Shown: positions 60,901 through 64,000 of the stretch, piece by piece | How the letters are laid out: the number at the start of each line of letters is the position of its first letter | Position numbering within the stretch: position 1 is the first letter of the stretch | NCBI GenBank assembly: GCA_911728435.2 | Contig: OU452199.1 | Span: 2,366,860-2,430,859, forward strand | Source of the DNA: Apoderus coryli | Taxonomy: Eukaryota > Arthropoda > Insecta > Coleoptera > Attelabidae | DNA: 64,000 nt | Reading direction: 5' to 3' | Notes under the pieces: model-generated | Seen by the model: only the letters and a program-made list of their open reading frames with translations | Database searches by the model: none | What the model was told of the DNA's origin: nothing | Position numbers and translations under genes: made by a program

Positions 60901-61937
60901 CCAGTGAAGTACCATCTCAAAAATATGGGCCTAACCGAGGACGACACTTGTCGGTTTTGTGAAGACGCAGCAGAGTCAACAGAACACGTGCTCTGTGAAT
61001 GCATGGCACTTTTCTGCAAAAGACTAAAACACCTTGGAGGGGTGACCCTAACACCCGACGAGGCAAACTTTATGAAAAGTATGGGACAGCTGGGCAATTC
61101 ATAGATTAGAGTCATTCACAAAAAGATCTTCTGAAGGTCGAAGTGAGGGGAGGCCAAACCGCCTAAACGACTCTGATAAAACAATCTTCAATCTACAATA
61201 TCTTTCTTCAAAATATCTGGACGTTAGCGTGCGTCACTTTCATTCATTTGCTCAATGGTTCCGCCTTATTTTTAGCCATAATTGATGCTTGTGTTTCATC
61301 GCAAAACATCGCGAGTTCAACAGGTTCAGAAATATCCAGTTTTCCCTACATTTACGTATTTCTTCTCTATTCCTATGGCTTCCTTGTTAATAGCTCCTAA
61401 TTCCTCTCTAGGACCTTCCATATCAATCCCTATCCATTTTTAGGTAGCAACATCGGTTTATTCGATCTGAGATCCAAAAATAGACGTTCTGCAAAATCAT
61501 ATCCTTGGCAATTCTGGGCTTTACAATAAAATCTGACAATATGGGACCTCAATATTAAGACTGATTTGAAGGTTACTATCTCCTAGTTAGACTCAACATC
61601 AATGGTTTTTGTTTGTTGGTATTCTTAGAAGCATCTATCAAATAACGTCACCAAATAGCCAGCCATTTTAGACCTGGCGAAAGTCCCGATTCAGGCCAAT
61701 AACTCTAGCATTTTCTAAAATTTAATAGTGATTTTTTTTTCAGGATGAATGGGAGAAAGAATTGGAAAAACTGACCAGCAAATTTGAACGAGAAATGCAA
61801 ATGAAACGGAAACGTGATGATCAAAATATATTAACGTTAAGACACCAGCAAGAACGAGAAGATTTGGAGAAGAACATGACCTTGAGACGAGACAGGAAGA
61901 AGGAATCGTTGACGAGGAAAATGTTGGAACACGAAAG
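24933..61937 (+). CDS. Hil: Hillarin-like LIM-domain protein, 5' part, five coding exons
   Basis: Exons 24933-24992, 31578-31860, 39371-39603, 58870-58986 and 61744-61937 join in frame (phases 0, 1, 0, 0, then 2 outgoing) and give about 295 residues before the window ends the story. Residues 11-69 form one LIM zinc-binding domain: C11, C14, H34, C37, C40, C43, C66 and H69. A proline/serine-rich stretch follows, then ALHIAHALKQTELQKSY, then a long charged coiled coil. This order fits insect hillarin, a cytoskeletal protein related to vertebrate KY that continues into a transglutaminase-like domain; that half lies beyond 64000 or in exons I did not find. An in-frame ATG also exists at 24909. 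The introns are loaded with satellites and transposons. Confidence 0.85.
25556..25740. repeat. Short array of the ACAGAATTCTGT palindrome
   Basis: Three or four copies of (A/G)CAGAATTCTGTAAAA lie at about 25567, 25617 and 25713. They are the same family as the long array at 29600-30960 and sit at the left border of the 181-bp satellite. Confidence 0.75.
25741..29600. repeat. Higher-order satellite array in hillarin intron 1
   Basis: About 21 tandem monomers of about 181 bp alternate between two types. Type A carries GAGTTCCAAATAAATCTAGC and type B carries GTGTACAAAAGCAAACCGAT. Diagnostic variants, such as GCTTTATTTGAAGCCAA at about 26209, 27295 and 28378, recur every about 1085 bp, so six monomers form a higher-order unit repeated about three times. 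Every monomer holds TTGAAGC-T-GCTTCAA, a 7-bp dyad. The array lies between hillarin exons 1 and 2 and would be transcribed as intron. Confidence 0.92.
29601..30965. repeat. 48-50-bp repeat array built on ACAGAATTCTGT
   Basis: About 28 degenerate units are spaced about 48-50 bp apart. Each is centred on ACAGAATTCTGT with T-runs before and A-runs after, so the core is self-complementary, and is followed by a (GTCAGAAT)-like spacer. The same motif occurs at 25556-25740, so the array brackets the 181-bp satellite. Confidence 0.88.
31105..31400 (-). mobile_element. Mariner transposase remnant
   Basis: The minus strand reads YSYEPKTKQESTVF, NPTKVPRA, then after stops and frame breaks DNAEWYYTVICLPKV, EIRKNNQKRR and ILHHN, collinear with the central part of the mariner at 54150-54982. 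The second catalytic aspartate reads as N. No inverted terminal repeats were identified. Confidence 0.75.
31578..31860 (+). CDS. Hil: Hillarin exon 2 (main LIM zinc ligands)
   Basis: The acceptor is TTCTTCCCAG and the donor AAG|GTAAGA; the exon is 94 codons plus one base. It encodes VDRVGPLKDFTFFH, FKCAVCG, EVYCNSHVPKIGPGHLDG and SNFVNEQIRG. It holds six of the eight LIM ligands and the conserved post-LIM segment of hillarin. Confidence 0.92.
31861..32420. other. Intron sequence, nothing recognised
   Basis: Start of hillarin intron 2. AT-rich, with no coding or repeat structure recognised. Confidence 0.4.
32421..35124. mobile_element. DNA transposon remnant with about 115-bp terminal inverted repeats
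   Basis: Left end 32421-32535 (starts TACAGGGTGTTAGTAAACAA) and right end 35008-35124 are inverted copies with few differences. Next to the left end the minus strand reads NFLEPWFGVGRYHTGSN, and part of this segment recurs inverted at 38200-38350. The interior is occupied by a LINE remnant, so the transposase is either lost or displaced. Confidence 0.65.
33000..35000 (+). mobile_element. Non-LTR retrotransposon remnant: ORF1 plus gapped endonuclease
   Basis: 33059-33934 is an ORF1 in two overlapping frames. It has a coiled coil (LLEAIKRSEDSIRGELLEAI, LNEQADRITKLEERC) then an RNA-binding-like region, with a frameshift near 33330. From 34234 the product starts VSRGLHCAHLNVRSL with TETWLS, the N-terminal APE endonuclease. 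After about 34555 it jumps to ITYHELLFCYL and RGLLAMKKDRDRALTKFK, the end of the endonuclease and linker. The middle of the endonuclease and the whole RT are missing. It is the only ORF1 seen in the window. Confidence 0.78.
35125..36220. other. Intron with decayed transposon ends, no gene
   Basis: TACAGGGTG motifs lie at about 35365 and 36104. The sequence between them has stretches like those inside the 47-kb element (CCAGTGGCG, GAAATTTGGCA). No coding exon is seen. Confidence 0.4.
36222..37645 (-). mobile_element. 5'-truncated non-LTR retrotransposon (family F)
   Basis: Minus-strand frames 37393-37641 and 36452-37459 overlap with a frame change. They encode SVYTDFSKAFDRVNHKILL, KVSSGVPQGSHLGPLFF, LLFADDLKLF, VTTVKDLGVMLDSGLTF, RPCLEYASAVWSPHY and a long C-terminal domain ending GHLFDN. 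The 3' end is a TTTATTTATTATTATTATT run near 36225. This copy is fairly intact from the catalytic site onward. Confidence 0.88.
37646..39370. other. End of hillarin intron 2, transposon scraps
   Basis: 38200-38350 repeats, in inverted orientation, the segment at 32570-32710. CAGTGGTCACCAACCTTCTG at 38103 looks like a hAT-type terminus, but no partner end was found. The remainder is AT-rich and featureless. Confidence 0.4.
39371..39603 (+). CDS. Hil: Hillarin exon 3
   Basis: The acceptor is TTTATTCACAG and the donor TTG|GTAAGT. With the G left by exon 2 the frame reads AINIRTHTNGTSHSPSYG, then a Ser/Tyr/His-rich stretch and FDASALHIAHALKQTELQK, ending REKPIDVYL. The other open frame over this interval (39335-39607) is a shadow: it does not match the incoming splice phase. 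Confidence 0.85.
39604..40075. other. Start of hillarin intron 3, nothing recognised
   Basis: AT-rich intron sequence with no supported feature. Confidence 0.4.
40080..40700 (-). mobile_element. Non-LTR retrotransposon 3' fragment, heavily decayed
   Basis: Read on the minus strand, the sequence translates in pieces as GPCLTKIAENRIQLMQNSG, TRLVCGIRR, YERLKFWGSVHDLNIR and HKTVITPPLDSTSIFERSF. This is the C-terminal domain of a non-LTR reverse transcriptase, with stops between the pieces. The 3' tail is an (ATT)n run near 40080. No long frame survives. Confidence 0.72.
40701..42000. other. Intron sequence, nothing recognised
   Basis: About 1.3 kb of AT-rich DNA inside hillarin intron 3 with no exon, repeat array or transposon motif that I can support. 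Confidence 0.4.
42004..43516 (+). mobile_element. 5'-truncated non-LTR retrotransposon (family G), inactivated
   Basis: Frames 42004-42627, 42524-42742, 42684-42947 and 43083-43391 follow one RT: NYRPVSLLPNFSKVFE, QQHGFFPDRSTVTNL, AIYTDFSKAFDKLDH, FADDLKLYRV, VRDLGVYVDTELSF and VRSKLEYASII, then the C-terminal domain. Frameshifts lie near 42540 and 42700 and a stop replaces tryptophan near 42946. The usual GVPQGSxLGPLLF is altered to AAPQGSCLATLIF. The 3' end is AATAAAGAATATTATTATTA. The fragment at 24560-24735 is the same family. Confidence 0.87.
43517..44270. other. Intron sequence with a SINE-end motif
   Basis: 43517-43550 repeats the TATCGATACATTTCTTGCAT end of the SINEs at 7815 and 16640, directly after the LINE tail. 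The rest is AT-rich with no supported feature. Confidence 0.45.
44272..45510 (-). mobile_element. 5'-truncated non-LTR retrotransposon (family A)
   Basis: Minus-strand frames 44995-45279 and 44613-45140 carry IFADDLKIYSTV, NPVKCKVVSYTRR, TTRDLGVVFDSHFTF, FAYVRSKLEYCSLIWYPCY and PERGVPYGYL, closely related to the plus-strand element at 6290-7690. A frameshift lies near 45090. A degraded RT start, including LGPLLF-like sequence, continues to about 45500. The 3' end is near 44272. Confidence 0.85.
45512..45590 (+). mobile_element. Mariner 3'-end fragment
   Basis: About 70 bp starting AAGTGATTTTCGATG are nearly identical to the sequence that follows the mariner transposase stop at 54981. No transposase is attached. 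The piece abuts the 5' end of the preceding LINE. Confidence 0.7.
45591..46011. other. Intron sequence, nothing recognised
   Basis: No supported feature apart from a small stem-loop (TCCTAAAAA...TTTTTAGGA) near 45610. Confidence 0.4.
46012..46617. mobile_element. Foldback element copies, head to head
   Basis: Three arms of the same repeat lie together: 46012-46155 (inverted), 46156-46340 (direct) and about 46390-46617 (inverted). Shared landmarks are GACACAAGCAGACGTTTTTA and CCAAACTCTATCCGTGG. The last two, with about 60 bp between them, form a compact foldback unit matching the arms at 21421 and 24513. Confidence 0.75.
46618..47000. other. Intron sequence with transposon-end motifs
   Basis: CACCCTGTACTGTG near 46670 is an inverted TACAGGGTG end. 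Nothing else is recognised. Confidence 0.4.
47001..48098 (-). mobile_element. DDE transposon relic with inverted ends and transposase C-terminus
   Basis: The left end 47001-47138 (TACAGGGTGTTAATTAAGTA) is matched by an inverted copy at about 47999-48098, which lacks the outer 30 bp. Within, the minus strand from 47997 to 47711 translates as LDQTYRGQWIGRAGP, SWPPRSPDLNPLDYFLWGHL and KTPVNTEAELCPRIRD, ending IEVEGGHFQQLL with one internal stop. SPDLNPLD carries the last catalytic aspartate of an IS630/Tc1/mariner-type DDE transposase. The N-terminal part is deleted. Confidence 0.78.
48099..50245. other. Intron sequence, no gene
   Basis: Non-coding. An inverted CACCCTGTATG at 48899 and a direct TACAGGGTG at 49484 may be two ends of one decayed element. 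The 89-codon frame at 49750-50019 is hydrophobic and AT-biased, without a recognised motif. Confidence 0.4.
50310..50466. repeat. Perfect 41-bp inverted repeat, 75-bp spacer
   Basis: 50310-50350 and 50426-50466 are exact reverse complements (core ACAATATAAATGTATATGG). The spacer contains a diverged tandem duplication of AAAGGAAAAAATAGT. The perfect arms suggest a recent origin or active correction. Confidence 0.9.
50530..51925. repeat. Diverged tandem repeat, about 120-150-bp units
   Basis: Units share AGGCGTTCGTAAATAGT, then AAAAGGGGTCAAAA, then ATAGCTTTGATAGAATATAA and CCTAAAAAATG-like stretches. Copies start near 50690, 50828, 50935, 51067, 51595, 51736 and 51874. The same family reappears at 53740-53790 (inverted), 55268-55315 and 58215-58400. 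Confidence 0.75.
52013..52388. repeat. Inverted repeat enclosing a hammerhead-like core motif
   Basis: GTCAACTCCACAAAAAACTT near 52015 is the inverse of AAGTTTTTTGTGGAGTTGAC near 52362. Between them, at 52313-52338, is CTGATGA, a GGCT/AGCC stem, then GAAAC. Related CTGATGA...GAAAC patterns lie on the minus strand at 55530-55560 and, degraded, at 50246-50273. Confidence 0.55.
52389..53690. other. Intron repeats, no gene
   Basis: A direct duplication of about 160-bp spacing (GGCCTGATATTTTG, GAAACGACCCCCGTA at 52670 and 52829). At 53378-53440 there is a copy of the sequence that also precedes the mariner (54022-54085). No coding exon is recognised. Confidence 0.5.
53800..54022 (-). mobile_element. 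BEL/Pao-type LTR retrotransposon fragment
   Basis: The minus strand reads NHLTFKGFMTLLTQIEAVL, NSRPITTFSSSPGDF, LTPSHFLIGRRLTSLPDPD and NRLEKYQ. This is the C-terminal end of the integrase region of BEL/Pao elements. Beyond NRLEKYQ the homology stops and the frame runs into an inverted satellite unit (53740-53790). No LTR or other pol domain is present. Confidence 0.82.
54085..55060 (+). mobile_element. Mariner transposon, frameshifted transposase
   Basis: 54157-54492 encodes the paired-like DNA-binding region (RTSIHSILHKHLTVKKICSR) and 54428-54982 the catalytic half: TGDESWIYAYEPESKEQSS, VRARSNSKQMVACFFG, FHHDNVAQTTAFLS and HPPYSPDLAPNDFFLF. The two overlap with a frameshift near 54425. The first two aspartates are visible, but only 29 residues separate the second from the terminal D of SPDLAPND instead of the family's 34, consistent with a 15-bp in-frame deletion after HHDN. 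The initiator region is degraded. It is inactive. Confidence 0.9.
55061..55640. other. Intron repeats, no gene
   Basis: A satellite-unit piece (55268-55315, ACCTACAAAATGCAGCAT), a CTCCACAAAAA motif seen also at 52015, and the minus-strand CTGATGA...GAAAC motif at 55530-55560. The 94-codon frame here has no recognisable motif. Confidence 0.45.
55704..55809. repeat. 33-bp inverted repeat hairpin, 40-nt loop
   Basis: 55704-55736 and 55777-55809 are inverted copies with one mismatch (core AAAAGATTAATTAATTT). The 106-nt stem-loop lies at the left border of the second satellite array. Confidence 0.8.
55840..58210. repeat. Second higher-order satellite array, hillarin intron 3
   Basis: Monomers of about 70-105 bp contain TTGTAGA, an A-run, CTGA, TCTACAA and AAGAAAACGG, then AATAATGTTAATTTTTCTTA. 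From about 56690 a block of several monomers repeats every about 410 bp (ATAATGTTGATTTTTC near 56687, 57097, 57507 and 57916) with almost no change. TTGTAGA/TCTACAA is a 7-bp dyad once per monomer. The left part is more diverged. Frames within it are artefacts of the repeat. Confidence 0.9.
58211..58869. repeat. Two more units of the 50.5-kb tandem family, then intron end
   Basis: CAGGCGTTCACAAATAGTGT (58226) and AGGCGTTCCTAAATAGTA (58358) are units of the 50530-51925 family. The HOR array, BEL fragment and mariner thus lie inside, or next to, one older array. After 58410 the sequence is ordinary intron up to the acceptor. Confidence 0.6.
58870..58986 (+). CDS. Hil: Hillarin exon 4 (coiled coil)
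   Basis: The acceptor is GAATTGCAG and the donor AGG|GTAAGT; 39 codons, phase 0 on both sides. It reads DRDEQRRLEMIHRKEEDD, FAKQREEEDKRIRDEFR, a highly charged helix that continues into exon 5. The minus-strand frame over it is a shadow. Confidence 0.85.
58987..60225. other. Hillarin intron 4, left part, nothing recognised
   Basis: No exon or repeat identified. The 87-codon frame at 59220-59483 has no motif and no splice context. Confidence 0.4.
60230..61190 (+). mobile_element. Non-LTR retrotransposon 3' fragment with RNase H
   Basis: SVWYTDGSKGIEGNTGTG (about 60310-60350, frame 2) starts an RNase H domain. After a frameshift, the frame ending at 60873 continues with IMSDSQAALKAL and LPWVPGHEGIEGNEAADQLA, which carry its later catalytic residues. 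A stop follows. Then 60904-61104 gives LTEDDTCRFCEDAAESTEHV, a C-terminal CxxC-H-C motif. RNase H followed by such a motif is typical of I, R1 and LOA-type LINEs, unlike the other LINEs in this window. The RT itself is missing. Confidence 0.85.
61191..61743. other. Hillarin intron 4, right part, nothing recognised
   Basis: Non-coding, up to the polypyrimidine tract and acceptor TTTTTTTTCAG at 61743. Confidence 0.4.
61744..61937 (+). CDS. Hil: Hillarin exon 5 (coiled coil)
   Basis: 64 codons plus two bases, with donor AAAG|GTAGGA. It continues the charged helix: DEWEKELEKLTSKFEREMQ, LTLRHQQEREDLEKNMTLR, ESLTRKMLEHER. The next exon, which must start in phase 2, was not found before 64000. Confidence 0.85.
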
Positions 61938-62104
61938 GTAGGAAAATAACAATATTAGAAGTCAGGAACCAGTTGAGTTTTGAAACTTTGGTCACGTTTA
62001 AATGACCTTTCATGGCTACGTAATTAGATAAACCAATTTTTCTAGAAACTTGCTCTTATTTCGGAAACCTTCATTCGTGGCATATCATTTGAAAAAGAGA
62101 GTTA

Positions 62105-63945
62105 ATGTATTATTACCGTCGAGAGTACTGTGATACTTCTATTCTCGCGTTTAGACAGCGACTGATTGATTTCCGTGATTCTCATGGAACTGGTCCTTTT
62201 CTCCCGCTGTTAGGTGTAGGTCGAGGCCTGGGTCGCGTGCGCTCTCTGATAGAATAGTTTTTTCACCTGAGCTTCAATCTCTTTACGAGGAGCTAAAGCA
62301 TTTGGGCTGGTTGAGGGGACACGTGAGTGAAGCTCATGTATGCGAATCATATGCTGCATTGAAGAGGACTGTTAGTCAAAGTGTTAGATCCGAAAAAATA
62401 AATAATTTCAACAACATACTATCGGTCTCATCCAATAAATCTAGGACTCTCTGGAATACCTATAACAGCTTGATGAGAAAGTCAGGAAAAGCTAAAAAAA
62501 TAGAAGTCATTCAATCGTCGGATGGCGTTTATGCGACTCGACCTTTGGAGATTGCATCGGTGTTTGTTGACCACTACTCTAACATTATTGAGGGTAGGTT
62601 GCGTGATCACTTTGGCTGTGGTCTGTCGGGTGCCTGCTCCAGAGGTCTATGTTTTTCGCCCCTATCAATGAGTACGAGGATACGCGGATTACCCAATAAA
62701 AAATCGACGGGTCCGGACGGATTTCCGGTGCACTTGTTGAAATGCAGCACAGCGGAGTTTGCTCCTTACTTATGTCATATTTTTAATGCCTCGATATGCT
62801 CAGGTACCTTCCCGTCAAAATTAAAAGAGTCTATTATCGTGCCAATTTATAAAAAGGGAAGTGAGAGTGACATTGAAAATTATAGACCTATAGCGTTGTT
62901 AAGCGTTATTTCAAAGGTGTTTGAGAAGATTGTTTCTGTCAGAATTATGAATTTCCTGAGTCAGTGTAACATGATTACTACTTCTCAGCATGGTTTTAGG
63001 TCGGGACTTTCTACCGAGACTTGTGTGACTAAATATGTCCAGCACGTGCATGATCTCGCTGATGGAGGCAATTACGTTGTGTCGTTGTGTTTTAACCAGT
63101 CTATAGGGCCTTTGATACTGTCGATGGAGATTGTCCGATATGGGAATTCGTGGTGCGGTCAACGGCTGGATTGCGTCATACTTGTCTGATCGGAAGATTA
63201 GTGTCAGGGTTGATTCGTCGGTCTCGGAATCTAAAAGTATTAATGTGGGGGCACCACAAGGGTCCGCTTCTATTTTTACTTTACGTAAACGATCTGCCCC
63301 TGCACATTCCATCTGTAAGGGCTTTTATGTATGCCGATGATACATCTCTGGTAGTCCACGACAAGGATCCAGAAGTACTGCGGATAAAAATTCTATCCGT
63401 TATGCATATATTTAATTCCTGGTGCACTCAAAACAAACTGATGATCAATCATGATAAGACTGTCGTTCTGCAGTTCAGTAGGTATCGTGCAGTGCTGAAT
63501 TACGACTAGGTGTTTGAGGGCCATCGGCTGGAGTGGGCTACGCCTTCTAGGATTTTGGGAGTGACCTTCGATCGGCGGCTGCAGTGTGGGCTGATCATTT
63601 GGAGTCCGTCCGTGTGTAATGGCTCCTTGCACGACTATGCGACTAGGGGCAGAGAGAGGATGCTTTTATCTAGGCCTCGACATGAGTTTTTTAAAAAGTC
63701 ACCAGATTACTCTGGACTACTTTATTTTAATATGTTGCTTGAATCTATTAGGAATTCGAGAAATATTCATCAATTTAGTAGAAATTTAAAGGAATTCCTT
63801 ATACTTCACTCTTTTTACAGTCTGAGCGAGTATGTTGAGCACTGCTCTTAATGATCCTTCTTTATTGTGTTTTGACCTCTTATGTGGTGACGAACTGTTG
63901 TTTTGTTTGACTGTCTAACTCAAGGTTAATAAAGTTATTATTATT
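62105..63945 (+). mobile_element. 5'-truncated non-LTR retrotransposon (family C)
   Basis: The frame 62302-63189 holds the pre-RT linker and RT start: KKSTGPDGFPVHLLK, VPIYKKGSESDIENYRPIAL and TSQHGFRSGLSTETCV. Later frames (63131-63340, 63150-63509) give VGAPQGS, LLFLLYVNDLPLHIP and YADDTSLVV, and 63510-63851 gives ILGVTFDRRL and the C-terminal NYATRGRE-like block with an internal deletion. There are several frameshifts and a stop at 63508. The 3' end is AATAAAGTTATTATTATTA. The catalytic first-aspartate block (AFDTV-like) is garbled near 63090. Confidence 0.87.
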
Positions 63946-64000
63946 ACATATCACACATTTTGGATTGACCTGAATATTGAAGACAAAACTTGTAATGTGC

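Overview
The window is AT-rich, intron-bearing animal DNA, almost certainly from an insect. It has short GT-AG introns of roughly 50-110 nt beside hugely expanded ones, several families of 5'-truncated non-LTR retrotransposons ending in AATAAA-(ATT)n, mariner and other TACAGGGTG-ended DNA transposons, a BEL/Pao fragment, and insect-type gene content. A beetle is a guess from the repeat style; I cannot prove the order. There are no bacterial-type operons, rRNA or functional tRNA genes.

Four host genes can be reconstructed exon by exon. (1) 1463-3829, minus: a carbonyl-reductase-like short-chain dehydrogenase. Exons 1-3 are followed by three tandem, divergent, phase-compatible last exons, each with its own YxxxK catalytic pair and stop codon. 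This looks like one gene with alternative C-terminal halves. (2) 5129-13396, plus: a complete seven-exon M17 aminopeptidase (NPEPL1-like, 521 aa) with all metal and active-site residues at the family spacing. One intron uses a GC-AG splice pair, and another has swollen to 6.4 kb with nested transposons. (3) 14407-16481, plus: a secreted or membrane two-Ig-domain protein with an uncertain 3' end. (4) 24933-61937 and beyond, plus: the 5' part of a LIM-domain protein matching insect hillarin. Five coding exons are found, including a 60-nt first exon, spread over at least 37 kb; its transglutaminase-like half must lie outside the window.

The rest is repeats, mostly inside introns. The aminopeptidase intron holds two LINE inserts at its edges, a LINE inside a tRNA-derived SINE, a 130-bp tandem repeat, and an RTE inside another LINE. 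Between the Ig gene and hillarin lie a LINE (17.6-19.6 kb) and a foldback element split by a LINE (21.4-24.5 kb). Hillarin intron 1 holds a higher-order satellite (about 181-bp monomers, about 1085-bp repeat) flanked on both sides by a palindrome array. Intron 2 holds a terminal-inverted-repeat element containing a LINE remnant, plus another LINE. Intron 3 holds three LINE remnants, foldback elements, a DDE transposon relic, two more tandem families, a BEL/Pao fragment and a mariner. Intron 4 holds a LINE with RNase H, and the last stretch carries another LINE.

Several long near-perfect hairpins (3.7, 14.1, 14.6, 17.4, 50.3 and 55.7 kb) are not explained by any gene. The best candidates for something new are the alternative-last-exon reductase, the satellites that each carry one dyad per monomer inside hillarin introns, and these hairpins.
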